From Chytridium lagenaria (Eukaryota; Chytridiomycota; Chytridiomycetes; Chytridiales; Chytridiaceae): DNA of 64,000 nucleotides. The stretch lies in the NCBI GenBank assembly GCA_025449115.1, contig JAHLKC010000149.1:32604-96603 (forward strand), given 5' to 3'. Positions 10,302-22,601 of this stretch are shown in pieces; the first letter of the stretch is position 1, and each line of letters starts with the position of its first letter. Under the pieces are notes generated by a model. It was not told where the DNA came from. It saw only the letters and a program-made list of their open reading frames with translations, and did no database searches. A program made the position numbers and the translations under genes.

Positions 10302-12616
10302 TCACTCATCAACCTTAATGCTCGCATCAACCGCCGCAAAGCTTTCAAAGAACGATTGGAAAAGGTCGATGGCATACTGCACATCATGCACACCGCACGT
10401 CTCACGGATAGAATGCATGGAGAGTTGAGGGCTTCCAACATCTACGAAAATAATTTCAGCAAACAGCGTCAAAAGATGGGGGAAAAAAACAGTTCTTACC
10501 AACAGTGCGGATACCAAGCTCAGCGGAGAGCATAGGTCCGATGGTACTTCCACAAGGGCTGTCGTTACGAACCTATAAAATCGTCGGTTTAGAAAAAAAA
10601 TTTATAGACATGAATGGACTCACCACAAACTATTTAAACATGCACCAGATAGTAAATGCCCATTTCGTTAGCGTAAACACAACCAGAAAAAAAAGAAATA
10701 ATAACAATTGACGTTGTTCAAAAACCATACCTCCTGAAGCGGAACATCCTTCTTTCGGGCAAGCTCACGAAGGATCGACGTGGTAACGGCGGTGGTGGCG
10801 TACCTAAAAATATATATCAGTACCTTTGCTAAATTAAATTCCTCACCTCTGGTTTGCGTTCTGCTTAATAACGACACCCTTGTTCATAGAAGGACGGTGA
10901 TTCTCCTACGTTTTACAAATATATTAGGACCGTATAAATTGGGAAACAAAAAGAAACAGTCTTTTCTTATTACCTCGTGCTTCTCGCTGTAATTAGGGTG
11001 AATAGCGTGAGCCATGTCAGCCTGTGTGAAAAGAAAAAGTTTAGACAAAACACAAAGTAGAGCAAAAAGACAAAGCCGATACCAACCGAAATGAGGAACG
11101 ACTTTTGCATGGCCCTTTCAAACGAAGACTGTGACGACGGGATAAAGGTAGTCGTGGGCATCGGGATATCGGTAGGAGATAATGATTGTGTTGTTGCCAT
11201 ATCATCAGAATCAGCGTCAACAAGAACCCAAGACGATCGACGAATAGATGAAGAAGATGATGAGAAGGAGAGGGAGCGTGAAGACTGTAAGAACAAAGCA
11301 TACTTAAAGAAAGGAAACCAAAGGGAGAAAATGCGGAGAAGAGAGAATGATGACTCACCACGCCAGCACCTGCCAAAGCATCAACGACCTCCGCCTCTGC
11401 GAGCCTCTTTAAGGTGGACGGAAGGAGATTTGAGCCGGCACCATAGGCTGAGACGGATCCGACTTCCTCGTTATCGAATAAGGTCACAATGCGAATAGTG
11501 GGATCGTCAGCGAGGGTGTTGTTTCCGACACTGTTAATGAGGGCCTATACATCAAACAAATATGAAAAAACACACGTGTTTAGCGACGCGCAGGTAAAAA
11601 CAAACAAGATGAAGGAAAAGGTTAAACGACTCACGGTGATGGCGGTGAAAGATGACATGAGGTTATCAATACGAGGGAGAAGATGAATTCATTCTCAAGA
11701 CCTCCGATGGTGGAAGGCTGAGTGTCGTAGAGGCACAACTCAAAGTCGCCAATTCTCCGGCTGAAAGAGAGCGTTAGTATTATTTTCTGAGCTGGCTATT
11801 ACCTTGAACGCTAAGCTCGAAGCAAGCTCTTAAGGAACGCGGGATGATGCTTTTCGACCTCCTTGCTCCCCTCTCCGTTGAGGCTAAATAGTAAAATCAA
11901 CATTAAATACAATAGAGAGGGTAACCCACATTTTCGCGGCGCTAGCCAGCATCGGGGTGAGATGGGTCTCAGTGTTGTACTTGAATCCTTCCGTGTTCAC
12001 GGCCCTGTCAAGGTGGATGGCCAAAGTGGGGATACGGAGGATGGGGCGGTCAATCTTCACGAGGTGGTGGCTGATGTTGCCGTCACCGTTACGGACGAGG
12101 ACGCGACCAGCAATGCTAAGAAAAAAGTGTCAGGGATTGTGACATGATTTAGGGAATGAAATGCATTACCTGAGATCCTGTCGAACCAAGTGTTCCAAAG
12201 TCCACCGCCGTACTGAAAACATCTCTCGTTAAAACTGCTTGAGCAGAAAAACAAAAAAACTAAATAAACTTACCGTCTCAACGCCAACCTTCGCATACCC
12301 TGCGGTCTCCTTCTTCGACCTGGCTTCACCTTCAAACAAGGCGAATCCGTATGCGCTCCAACAACCGAAAACCCATTTCCCCTTTCATACTTTCCTCCCA
12401 CCGCAAAAGCCACAATCGAGCTCTGGTTCCTGGTGAAAAAGTACTTTCCACCTCGGTTCAACTTAAACACATCGCGCTCAGAGATGGAGACGAAACCAGA
12501 GGATTCCAGACGTTTACGGACTTCTGCGACGGCGTGGAAGGGGGAGGGAGACGCATTTACAAAGTCGAGGAAGGAGTGGCGGCTGCGGGGATGTCGGCCT
12601 TGGGGAAGGGGTTAGA
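10302..12616 (-). CDS. aspartyl aminopeptidase (peptidase family M18, DNPEP/Ape4-like)
   Basis: A multi-exon gene spelling a full M18 enzyme. In order: [32 protein letters not shown] (first metal ligands), [37 protein letters not shown] (glutamates of the di-zinc site), [37 protein letters not shown], and the C-terminus [17 protein letters not shown] ending [10 protein letters not shown]18 enzymes release N-terminal Asp/Glu in the cytosol; yeast Ape4 is also taken to the vacuole. A Ser-rich insertion (about 11093-11290) lengthens the loop before [12 protein letters not shown]. Single missing bases break the frame after CLKVKP and after WFDR, both in homopolymers. Exon 1 with the start codon is not identified; the upstream acceptor is near 12610. 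Confidence 0.9.
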
Positions 12617-12930
12617 AGGTTATAGAATAAAGGTTTGCCATGCAATGGTAGATACGGTCTCCTTAACAACATCATTTCAAGCTACTCTTATCTACATTCA
12701 TCTATTTCGAGGAAATCCAATAACTGTTGGCTTCGGCAGCAGCGGTATGTGTCGGAATACAGCGAGCCGTCCTGGATACCAGCAAGCACTTGACTGCCCC
12801 ACTGCCTCATCCATTTTTCGATCCTTAGCCGTCCTGTTACGCTATCTCCAAACCCTCCCACCCATCCACACTTTCAGAGCCCAACACCCGTCATCTTCTC
12901 CCTCGCCGCATGACAAAAGCACACACTCAC

Positions 12931-13113
12931 CATGATGGATACGGATCGCTTGAACAAGGAAATTTTGAGAGGATCGGAAGCTTACTTTTTGCCGTCAGCT
13001 GTGACAAGGCCAAATAGGGACAGAGTGGGGGGTTTATTCGCCGGAATGGCGTGCGCGTAGGTGAAGGCGTCGATGTTGGTCGACGCACAGCTCGGAAAGA
13101 TCCATTGAGCCCT
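12931..13113 (-). CDS. unrecognised exon of a small gene
   Basis: I do not recognise the product. After an acceptor at 13114 the frame reads RAQWIFPSCASTNIDAF, then TYAHAIPANKPPTLSLFGLV and TADGKK. If one A is missing from the A-run near 12988 it continues VSFRSSQNFLVQAIRIHH to a GTGAGT donor at 12930. A further small exon may follow near 12764-12690, and a further upstream one at about 13170-13250. It has the texture of a folded protein domain rather than chance sequence, and it lies upstream of and parallel to the aminopeptidase gene. Confidence 0.4.
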
Positions 13114-13357
13114 CTACATTTGTGAATAAGAAACATTGGAAAAAAATATCAAAAGCTGTATGGGAAACGACATCCATCTCAAATACTAGAAAACAATGCA
13201 GAGAGCGTCGTAAGAGTACGCATGTGTTGATATACGCGTTCAACTTGGAATGAAGCCTTCAAATTAAAAAACAGTAACAAAAAAACCAACTTTTGAATGA
13301 TAAATATTGGTGAAATGGATTAAGGAACACTCAAAACATATATAAAGTACGTTCTTC

Positions 13358-13860
13358 TTTTTAAACAACGTACGTCTTTCGCCACTTCTTATTTATTTGG
13401 GACTTCACAGGATTTTCCTGTCCATATTTTTCCCGAAGCTCCAACCTCTCCAACTTCTCCAACAACTTTGGATCCCAAATACTCTTCCATGATTTTCAGA
13501 GTTGCTATATATTGCGGCGTTCCAGCCGGCACCGTGGTTGATGTAATAGCAATACGACGCATGACGTCCCATCTGTAGCCACAAGCTTTTCTAAATCCGA
13601 CCCTTTTTATTTGAACCGCAAAAGGGTGGGGCAGATATCCGTTCTCTGTACGAAAAAAAGAGTCAAATCGTGCGGAATGTTTTCACATAAGAATACCCCA
13701 GTTATTACCTTATCATCTGCATTTCTCTTTGATCAGACTTTTGTATCAACTTTTGGATAGAAAGTAAAGAGCTTTTACGAAGTAAATGTGGACTGAAAAT
13801 AAAATGAGAACACGTCCCGTAAACAATATATTCCAAAACACTTAGATTACGGCTCAAATG
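13358..13860 (-). pseudogene. 3' remnant of a TRP-like channel paralogue
   Basis: The minus strand near 13480-13360 reads SIWDPKLLEKLERL ... REKYGQENPVK ... WRKTYVV and stop. It matches the cytosolic tail of the complete channel gene at 17710-22078 (SWDPELLERLEN...REEPVEGRRK). Upstream pieces (about 13640-13500: AVQIKRVGFRKACGYRWDVM, then RRIAITST) fit the same tail. No transmembrane or ankyrin part is present before the inverted repeat begins near 13915. This is therefore a truncated duplicate, or the end of a gene whose body was displaced by the inverted repeat. Confidence 0.5.
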
Positions 13861-14092
13861 TGGTATATGATTGCACGACATTAGAGGAGAAGTGGGAGAG
13901 ACATGCAGAATTATCAACCCAACACAGCAACCCTTCAACAATTACGAGGAAACCAGACACACACGCCCTTCTTCAAAACAACAATAAAAACATCAAGACC
14001 AAATTGTCAAGTGTCTCATGGAGCGTCAACAGCGAGGCAAGTTGATCCGCTTCTAACAAACAACTTTCAACCATGGGTAAGGGGGCAACACA

Positions 14093-14491
14093 TCAGAGTG
14101 ATCCGCAATACATGGCAAGGATGGGGGTGGGGGAGGCCAAAAAACGCCTTTTTTGTGAGTAAACAAGAAAGCAAATCCATAACTTGATCGACCGTATCGA
14201 GGAAAGGGAGAGAGGGCAAGCCCTCATTACGACGTGTTGTTGCTTTTCGTCATCTCCATCTCCTCGTCGAGTTCCTGATAACTTGATGGCGGGCACCGAT
14301 GGCGTTGATGACCTGCAGCCTTTGGTCATGTTGTGTGAAGTGTTGCTCAAGGGTGCCGGCCGTGTTGTCGGTGGAGGTGGGAGGAAAGGGGGTGTGTGAA
14401 GGTGATGATGGTGATGTTGGACACCCCCTAACCTCCCGAGCTCTGCCTTGACGCCGCCGTAAAGATGATGTGTGGCTATCATCTTGTGCAA
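14093..14491 (-). other. candidate short ORF in the left arm
   Basis: A frame of 132 codons, His- and Pro-rich at first (HHLYGGVKAELGR), is repeated in the right arm. In another frame both arms also encode LEQHFTQHDQRLQVINAIG and, after one shift, ELDEEMEMTKSNNTS and stop, which looks more like a real protein end. Whether any of this is translated cannot be decided from sequence. Listed because both arms keep it downstream of a TATA box. Confidence 0.2.
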
Positions 14492-14841
14492 TGGTGATGT
14501 TGCGTTGGTGAAGGGTGATGTGAATTGTTGATGGTGTGATGTGTTGTGGCGGGCGTCATTGCGGGCGAGTGTATGAAGAAGTGATCAGAGTGGCTATGAT
14601 CATGAGCGGTGGTGATGTTGGATTGGTGAAGGGTGATGTGTGTTGTTATAGGTGTGGTTTTGTGGTAGGCACCTGCATTGTGAGGAAGTGTGTTGTGGAG
14701 GAAGTTGTGTGGAAGAGTGTGTGGATGTGGATGTGAATGGGTAGCAGGATGGAAGAGGCTTTTTGAGTACGGGTGTGTTGAATATGGCTTTTGGGGCTGT
14801 TTGCTTGTATGTGAGATGCTAGAATAGAGGGGGAGACCACC

Positions 14842-14856
14842 CCTTTTTATAGTCGG
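14842..14856 (-). promoter_or_regulatory. TATA-box-like element, left arm
   Basis: The minus strand reads CTATAAAAAGGGGTGG. It is mirrored by TATAAAAAGGGTTGG at 16374-16388 on the plus strand, so two potential promoters fire outwards from the centre of the inverted repeat. Confidence 0.45.
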
Positions 14857-15744
14857 GGAAGTCATTCAAGTAAGTTGTTTTGAAGATGCTGGAAGGAAGA
14901 GTCATTACTGGATCGTGCACGGCAAATCGATAAAAGTGACTCAGTACAATTGATCAGGAGCTGAAAGCTGAGAGTGTGGAGGAGTTTATTAAGTATGAGG
15001 AAACGTCTTTCCTCGTCGTTTGATCTTTGTTTGTTGACTCCTTCCTCGGCGTCTTTATCGATAAACCATGTTCTATACTTACCTAACCTGCAGATCGCGA
15101 TCGGAGTTTGAAATGATGTCGTCTTTTGAGATATATGGATCGGACGGTAAATACTGCTCAGATTAACCATACGACAGGAAATGGTTTTCTGGGGGACGTC
15201 GCCATCATTTCTACTGATCTTCTGCACTCATCATCTATCTCTATTGGGTGCAAAACAGTCGTTTCTGTTTTCAGATTAATCAACTTGAATATTACGGTAT
15301 CACTTAAGGATGGTCGACCACTTGAACGGAAGGGATCAAGTAAGGCTTGCAGTCGAAGCTGATCACCGTCATATGCATTTCTGATAGTTTTGATGAGGAT
15401 TCCGCGTTAAGAAACAATACTCATTCTATTTCGCTACTAAAGCGCGTGTTTTGGGGCCGCTTTATTCGGTTAATTTATATATTATTATTTAGGTGCTCTA
15501 GTTCTAGCTTAATTGCATATCAATTGCGTTCTACTTTTGTGAGGAAGAGGAGTCTGATCCGAGCAAGCAAAGAACCCGATAATTAGATTATGGGAATGGA
15601 GGATTTAATTTAATTTAAAGCTGCAGTTAATTTACTTCCTCATGCTTTTTTCGCTGATTAAATCAGAGTCATAGCAATAGATTTTAATGGACATCAACTT
15701 TACCATGGTAAATCGTCTTGCCGAAAATCAGTACTAGATATTTT

Positions 15745-17310
15745 TACCTTCGGCGAATTAATAGAATGAGTTTAGTTTTTTTATTAAACGCGGAATGCTT
15801 ATCAAAACTATCAGATAGCTAATGCATATATGACGGTAATCACTAGCTTGATTAAGCAATGAAATCCTTTGCGTTAAAGTGGGCCTATATGATACCGTGA
15901 TTTTAAGATAATTTATCTGTAAAAAGCTGAATCGACCGCAGTACTTCTGCATCCGACAGAGTCGATAGATTAATATGAGGAGTGAATCGAGTAGAAACGA
16001 TGGCGACGACTTCAGAAAGAAAAGTCCCTTTCCTGTCGTGTGGTTAATATACCTAACTGAGCCAGTATTACCGTGGCGATCCATGTATCTCAAAACATAT
16101 ATATATATATTTCAAACTCCGATCAGGTTTTTAAGTAGAACAGTTTATCAATACAAACAAGAGCAAACGACGATCACTAGGAAAGACGTTTCCTCACTCT
16201 TTCACTCTTTAGCTGCTCCTCATGCTTTAGCCCCCTTCCTTACCTTTTTCCTCCTGATCAATGTCATACATGCTGAGTCACTTTATCCGTTTGCTGTGCA
16301 CGGCGCGGGCCAGCTGAAATGACCTCTTCCTTACAGCATCTTCAAAAAACTTACTCTAGTGCTTTTTTCCAAGTATAAAAAGGGTTGGTCTCCCCTCTGG
16401 TCCATATCTCACACTTAAGCAAGCAGCCCCAAAAGCCACATTCAATACACCCGTCTCAAAAAGGCCTCTTCCATCTTGCTACCCATTCCCACCCACATCC
16501 ACACACTCTTCCACACATCTCCTCCACAACACACTTCCCCCAATGCAGGTGCACCAAAAACCACAACATACCTATAACACACATATCACCCTTCACCAAT
16601 CCATCATCACAACTACTCATGATGATAGCCACTCTGATCACTTCTTCATACACTCGCCCGCAATGACGCCCGCCACAACACAACACCATCAACACACACA
16701 CATTAACAATTCACATCACCCTTCACCAACGCAACATCACCATTGCTCAAGATGATAGCCACACATCATCTTTACGGCGGCGTCAAGGCAGAGCTCGGGA
16801 GGTCAGGGGGTGTCCAACATCACCATCTCACCTTCACACACCCCTTTCCTCCCACCACCACTTCGACAACACGGCCGGCACCCTTGAGCACATCCACACA
16901 ACATGACCAAAGGCTGCAGGTCATCAACGCCATCGGTGCCCGCCATCAAGTTATCAGGAACTCGACGAGGAGATGGAGATGACGAAAAGCAACAACACGT
17001 CGTAATGAGGGCTTGCCCTCTCTCCCTTTCCTCGATACGGTCGATCAAGTTATGGATTTGCTTTCTTGTTTACTCACAAAAAAGGCGTTTTTGGCCTCCC
17101 CCACCCCATCCTTGCCATGTATTGCGGATCACTCTGATGTGTGCCCCCCTTACCCACGGTTGAAGGTTGTTTTGTTATAAGCGGATCAACTTGCCTCGCT
17201 GTGACGTTTCATGCGACACATGACTTTGGTCTTTATTTATTGTTGTTTTGAAGGGCGTGTGTCTGGTTTCCTCGTAATTGTTGAAGGGTTGCTGTGTTGG
17301 GTTCAAATAT
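15745..17310. repeat. right arm of the large inverted repeat
   Basis: Inverted copy of 13915-15470. Similarity ends near 17310, about where the left arm ends near 13915. Contains the mirrored TATA element at 16374 and the mirrored short frames (for example 16743 onward, HHLYGGVKAELGR). Confidence 0.8.
16374..16388 (+). promoter_or_regulatory. TATA-box-like element, right arm
   Basis: TATAAAAAGGGTTGG, the mirror of the left-arm element. A conserved ATGCAGGTGC lies about 170 bases downstream in both arms and may be a start codon context. Confidence 0.45.
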
Positions 17311-17709
17311 TCTCTGACAGAAATCAGCTTTGTTTACTTGTTGACGGGGGAGTTGTGGATGGTATACCTTTGAATATATATGACCTTTCATATCTCTTCA
17401 TCGTCTTTGACTGGTCTTCTTTTTGCTCTTCATATTGTTTGACGGATGTCTTCATTCCTTTTGCCTCCACCTTCCTAATTGATTTAGCTCAACAATGTAG
17501 ATACTTGGGTCACGCGTAGTCAAGGTGATAGTCAAGGCGTTGCTGAAAGCATGCAAGACAGTTCGGATTTTTCAATATTCGTTATATGGATGGATTCATT
17601 GTTTACCTACTTTTCCCTATCCTCTCCCCCGTCGACTGAAGTTCCATCTCGACTGTCACTGGCACGCGGGGAAGGATTGTTTACCGGTACAAATTTCTAT
17701 GCGGCCGAC
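17311..17709. other. intergenic, nothing recognised
   Basis: AT-rich sequence between the inverted repeat and the 3' end of the channel gene. Frames here are short and do not resemble known proteins. Confidence 0.4.
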
Positions 17710-20700
17710 TTATTTCACAATAAAGACCGAGAAAATAAGCGATCCATGATGGCGATATATACAGTTTATTTCCTTTTTCTTTAACACCGCCTTTCGTCTC
17801 GTCGACTTCCTCCGTCCTTCCACAGGCTCTTCGCGTCCATCATTTTCCAACCTCTCCAATAACTCTGGATCCCAACTCTTATCGCTAAAGCTTTGCACAT
17901 TCACCCTTCCACTCAAGGCGACTTTGGATCCGTCGACGCAATCATCCTCATAGGAAGATCTCTATCATCCCTCACCTCGAAAATGATATACTAAAAAAAA
18001 AACGCGTAAGAACAGCCATAAAAGTAGAGCGACGCTTACGTATTTGAAAAACTCTCTCTTGATGATTTCCGTGGACTTTCGCATAAACATCCGTTTGTAC
18101 CATGGTGGTTTGGATGTTTGCCGCTTTCTCGTGGGTGCGCTCGTAATCGCCATCACTCATGAAATTCTGTTGTGGCCTTGGAAACCCTATCCGACAGACT
18201 GGACTTGGTTCATCCTTGCCGTTCCTTAAATCATCATAATACTCCCCGAGCATCGCTTCATCGAGCGATAAAATTAATTGCGCCTTGATCATCCGCCATT
18301 GCTTCTCGGTGTCTTCCATAATCTAAGCAGAAAAGATAAGAATGGGTCAGAGTTAAAAAAATTGAAATGAAATGATAAACACTTACTTTGGAGAACGTTT
18401 GATTAAGTAAAGCCAAAAACACATTCAACAGTAAGATCATCAACGTGAAAAACAGCACCATAAACAATATCATTGAAAACCATGAATTTCGTGGATTTCG
18501 ATAATCATCTGAATAAAACGTCGTTAATGTCGTAGCGATATCTTGTATTTCTTTACCGTAATCTCCTTGTTGCATTAAAATTCTGAAATGCCCACACGAA
18601 CGCAAGGTACATATACCTCCAGTCGTCAATCCCACTATTGTAATCATCACCTGACCATGTGGATTCAGAGGATTCGGTTGAATTAACAGCTTCCGTAAAC
18701 ATCGCCCTACGACTGCAGCGGTAGCAGTGGCAACGGCTCCAACCGTTGTTGCAACAGTATCATCACTAGCGTTACTGAAACCACTGGTTGGTGATGGTGT
18801 GATCATTGCGGTTGTTGTTGGGGTGGTAGACCCATCACCACGATTCATATGATAGTAGTACGATGCGTAAGGTCCCATTTGAAGCCACAAAGCCTCCCCA
18901 AAGCCAATGATAAATACGGATAAGAGGACAATGAATCTAACGAGATCACCAGTTACGATTTTGATGAAAATCAGCCAGAGTGTTCCTAATTGCTGGAACC
19001 CGACCGAGTAATTCATCATTGAGATCCAACTATACCATTATAGAGATGTAACAATTAGTATGTGTTGTCAAAAAAGTGTCTAGAATAAAGGGGCGTTTGA
19101 AGACGAGGCTCTTACCCCAACATGGCATGAAACCCAAGGAATATATTTTCCACATCCGAATTCCTCGCAATCCTCGCCGCAATAGCAACCCCCATAAACC
19201 CCAAATTCAACCACTGCGACATATTCTCTCTAGCTCCAGGACCCGTAAAATAATCCATCTTCAATTTCCTCATACTCTCCAACTCATCTGCAGCCGTATA
19301 CACATTCGACGCCACAAGTGCGATCTCAATCACCAGTCTCACAATCCCGATCGCGCCAGTGTTGAAATAGTCGATACGGGAACGATCGGGGATGAGGGAG
19401 GAGTAGTAGTCGTAGCCGTTGGGGACAAAGTAGATGCAGGCGGTGAGGAGGAGGTAGTAGATGAAACTGCGGATAAAGTTGAAGTAGAACATGCGGCGGC
19501 CGTAGGATATCCATTTGGCTTCGAGGAGACGTTGGAAGAGTGGAAGGTTGAGGACGTCACGGTTCTAGTTTGGAGTTAGTAAAAGGATGGAATATTAATA
19601 AGTTACGATCAAATCAAAGCATAGAAAGCAACACGGTGAAAATGAGAGCAAGCATTAAGTGATAAAAATCATATAAATAAGCAACACCCGCGAGAATGAT
19701 AAGATGGGGAGTCAACGTATAAAACAAATAATATATTCCTGACTCACTTTCTGTTGAATCGCAATCTCCATAGCCCCATTCGTATGATTCATCATAACCG
19801 GATCCACAAACGTATCAATCTCACTCAAATCATACATCCACGAACTCGCCTTCCCAAAAGTCCACATACACTGTCTCTTTTTATTCAACATCGCATTCAC
19901 CATCTCCACATGACCCCTCCAAACCGCAACCTGCAGCGGCGTCATCCCACTTAAATTCGCTAAAGTATCGTCAGCACCTGCTTCAGCGAGGTAGAGGTAT
20001 ATTCCACCGAGTTCTGAATGTTTATGGTATGTTCGGTATTCTTCTCGGGAGGGGGAACGGCCGCGGGTGTCGTTGAAGTAGCCCCAGAAGGCGAGAACGT
20101 GGAGGACGTTGTTGCCTTGATGGTCGATTTGGTTGGGGTCGACGCCGACTTTTTCGATGAGGTAGTGGACTATGTCGACGTGGCCCATGCATGCGGCGAA
20201 AGCGAGCACGGTTTCGCCAAACTGGGGTTTTTTTGGATGTGAAATGTTATACGTCACGTTAATGATGTTAGTAAAACAACTTGATATCATATGGCGATAG
20301 AGAGGTTAATTGAGGTATGAGCTTAAGCTTACGTAGAGTGTTCCGGATGGCTTGAAAAACTTCCCGGTGGCTCTCGGATTATGCACATCCGCACCCTTCG
20401 CAATCAACCTTCTCAACATCCCATTTGTTATGCACACCGCAATGTGACAAGGTGATTCCCCAAAATAATTATATCCTTCATATGTCCTATTAACTTGCCC
20501 AAAAATTCAGTTGAAGTACTAAGGAAAACTCACTTAAACTCGGTCGTCTATCCATCAGAAATTTCGCAATCTCGTCCTTTTGATATAACATTGCAACGTG
20601 GAGAAGGGTTTTCACCTTCTGGACCGGTTTGGTCTAACACGTTTCTAATTTTGCCTTGCTCGTCTCTGTCGTATTCCTCATCGTATCCCAATTCTACGTA

Positions 20701-22078
20701 TACTTCATGGACGTTCCCTCCATCCTCATCCTTCTCCACTCCCTCCTCGCAATCCCTCCACCGTTCCTCAAACTCTTTTCTGGTCTCTAACCCTTTCACA
20801 GCCCCAAATAAAGTCTGATCACTCTCTACAGTCTCATTCTGTAAAACCTCAGGCGGAACACCCTCAGTAGGGCTCCGTCGTAGATGCTCTCCGTCATGCG
20901 CACCTTTTGTCATCAGCATGTACCATAATCGTCGGAATGGGCGCATAGGATCGCGTTTCTCGTGAAACACAAAGGGGTCTTTTTTCTTTTCACGAGCTAC
21001 CATCCAGGCGGCCGTGGCGGCTTCGAGCTCGAGGTCGCGGATTTCACGAAGGTCTTCCAGAGGAGATGTCGATGACGTGGTCTGGGGGTGGAGAGAGCGA
21101 CGACGTTCGTAGAGACGGGCGGCGAGGGAGGCGGCATTTAACTCATTGATGCTGCTTTCCAAGTCGGGTTGTTGGGGTTTTGGGGGACGCGATATGGACC
21201 ATTTCTTGTTCTTGGCCATAGAGCTTGTGCGTTTTGTGGATGGGGATACAGGTGCGTGGTCCGAGTCATCAGAAACATCTTCAACGTTTTTACGTATTCC
21301 AAAGTTTGACAGAAAGGATTGTCTTTTGGCTGGTGATTTCTTTGGTTTGGGTGTAAGGGGTTTGGGGATAGGGGCTTTCGTCGTTTCTGTCGTCCTTTTT
21401 CTGTTTTCTGGAAGGGCTCGGCTGTGGGGATTTGCTGTTCCAGTCATCTGTGTCAACGTCTTCCGTTCTGCGTTCTCTTGATGGAGATGATATTGATTTT
21501 GAGGGTGTTTCTCTTCTCGTATCTTCCTCCTCTTCTTCGTATCTGCGTCTTCTTGATGACTTTGATTTAGTAGGGCTCCCCCTCCGATCCTCATCGTAAT
21601 CGTCCTCGTCTCTACGTCGTCTTGAGGGTATTTCTCTTCTCTCATCTTCCTCCTCGTTCTCTTCTCTACGCTTTGACGATTCCTTCTTATCAAGCCTGCC
21701 CCTTTGTCGTCCTTCATCCCCATCCTCATCTCGTCGCCTCGATGAATTCAATTTGGAAGCTCTCGTTCTCCCGTCATCCTCTTCATCGCCCTCCTCATCT
21801 CTCCTCGGTTGTCCCCTCACCTCTGTCACCGTGATCAACGGCGGAAGCTTTGAAGGAGGTAGCCTGCTCCCCATACTTCGTGTCCCCGCTTCAACCGGTC
21901 CATCAGACTCGTCATCCTTGAATGCATTCAACAGCTTCTCTCGATTGGTCGTTCCTTCCGTGCGAGGTGTTTTGAATGGATCTTCATCTGCTGTGGGGAG
22001 GGATGAAGGGGAATCGGAACGTGTTGAGCCACTGTCCCCAGAGTCTTCCTCGGATTCAGTCTCTTTAGGTTTCTGCAT
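17710..22078 (-). CDS. ankyrin-repeat TRP (TRPV-like) cation channel
   Basis: The start at 22078 (MQKPKETESEED) opens a long charged tail rich in Arg/Asp/Glu/Ser. Ankyrin repeats follow (TLLHVAMLYQKDEIAKFLM; GESPCHIAVCITNGMLRRLI; GETVLAFAACMGHVDIVHYL; GMTPLQVAVWRGHVEMVNAM). The membrane part begins near 19490 (RSFIYYLLLTACIYFV). It continues with VIEIALVASNVYTA, S5 (WLIFIKIVTGDLVRFIVLLS), a long Ser/Thr-rich pore turret, and S6 (WFSMILFMVLFFTLMI, then LLLNVFLALLNQTF). The LLNVFLALLNQTF end resembles the LLNMLIALM of animal TRPV channels. A cytosolic tail (KRQTSKPPWYKRMF, SWDPELLERL) closes it. At least eight introns; frame breaks near 21385, 20620, 18110 and 17930 look like sequence errors. 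Likely a calcium-permeable plasma- or endomembrane channel. Gating stimulus unknown. Confidence 0.8.
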
Positions 22079-22601
22079 CTCTTTTGATTTGTTTTGAATG
22101 TTATAAAATTGTCAGAGGCAAATGCTTGAATGACATGTCAAGCAAGCAAGCAAGCAAAGCAAAGCAAGCATGACGATAAAGCCTTTCCAGCCAATTCTTC
22201 TTTTTTCTTATCAAAGTGCTGCAGCCAGAGACTTGAATGTGCCTTTTGTCATCATTTATTATTGGACAGTTGATGCTGTCCTTCTTACGCATAAAAAACA
22301 CAAGACAGGCTTTCACCCTCCTCATCACCACAAGTACGCTTCTAGTGATATTCCTTCAATCAAACAGCAGAACTATATAAGAAAAAGGACGGGTTGTGAA
22401 CAAGACGGTTGTCCAGGTGGGCTTTCTACCCACTGGCTGGCTGATGGCAGTCCACGTCTCATCGAATTCATAAATAAATTTGTGACAACTTGCTGCCAGT
22501 AGGTAGTCCGTTCCGCTCCGTCCCGTATCAGTGGATGGTAGCCGGCTATATAAAAGAACAGCTCTCCCATTGCCCCATAACATTTTACTAACCCAAAAAG
22601 C
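22079..22601. other. divergent promoter region
   Basis: Separates the minus-strand channel gene from the plus-strand copy B of the small family. Contains a CAAG/CAAAG microsatellite at 22140-22170 and a TATA box ('gctatataaaag', about 22544-22555) some 50 bases before the copy B start. Confidence 0.5.

Larger units (their letters stand above)
13915..15470. repeat. left arm of a large imperfect inverted repeat
   Basis: The reverse complement of this arm matches 15745-17310 over almost its whole length, for example the 'tgatagccacacatcatctt' block at about 14465-14484 and 16750-16770. Outer parts are nearly identical apart from homopolymer indels; inner parts (15120-15470 against 15745-16090) are clearly more diverged. 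About 275 bases separate the arms. There are no transposase motifs. The minus strand has a TATA box near 14845-14855 pointing away from the centre. Confidence 0.8.

Noticed and set aside
13915..17310. Palindrome as an amplification or assembly foldback artefact
   Set aside because: Artefact arms would be identical. Here the inner parts are clearly diverged and a non-repeated spacer lies between the arms, although long reads would settle it.
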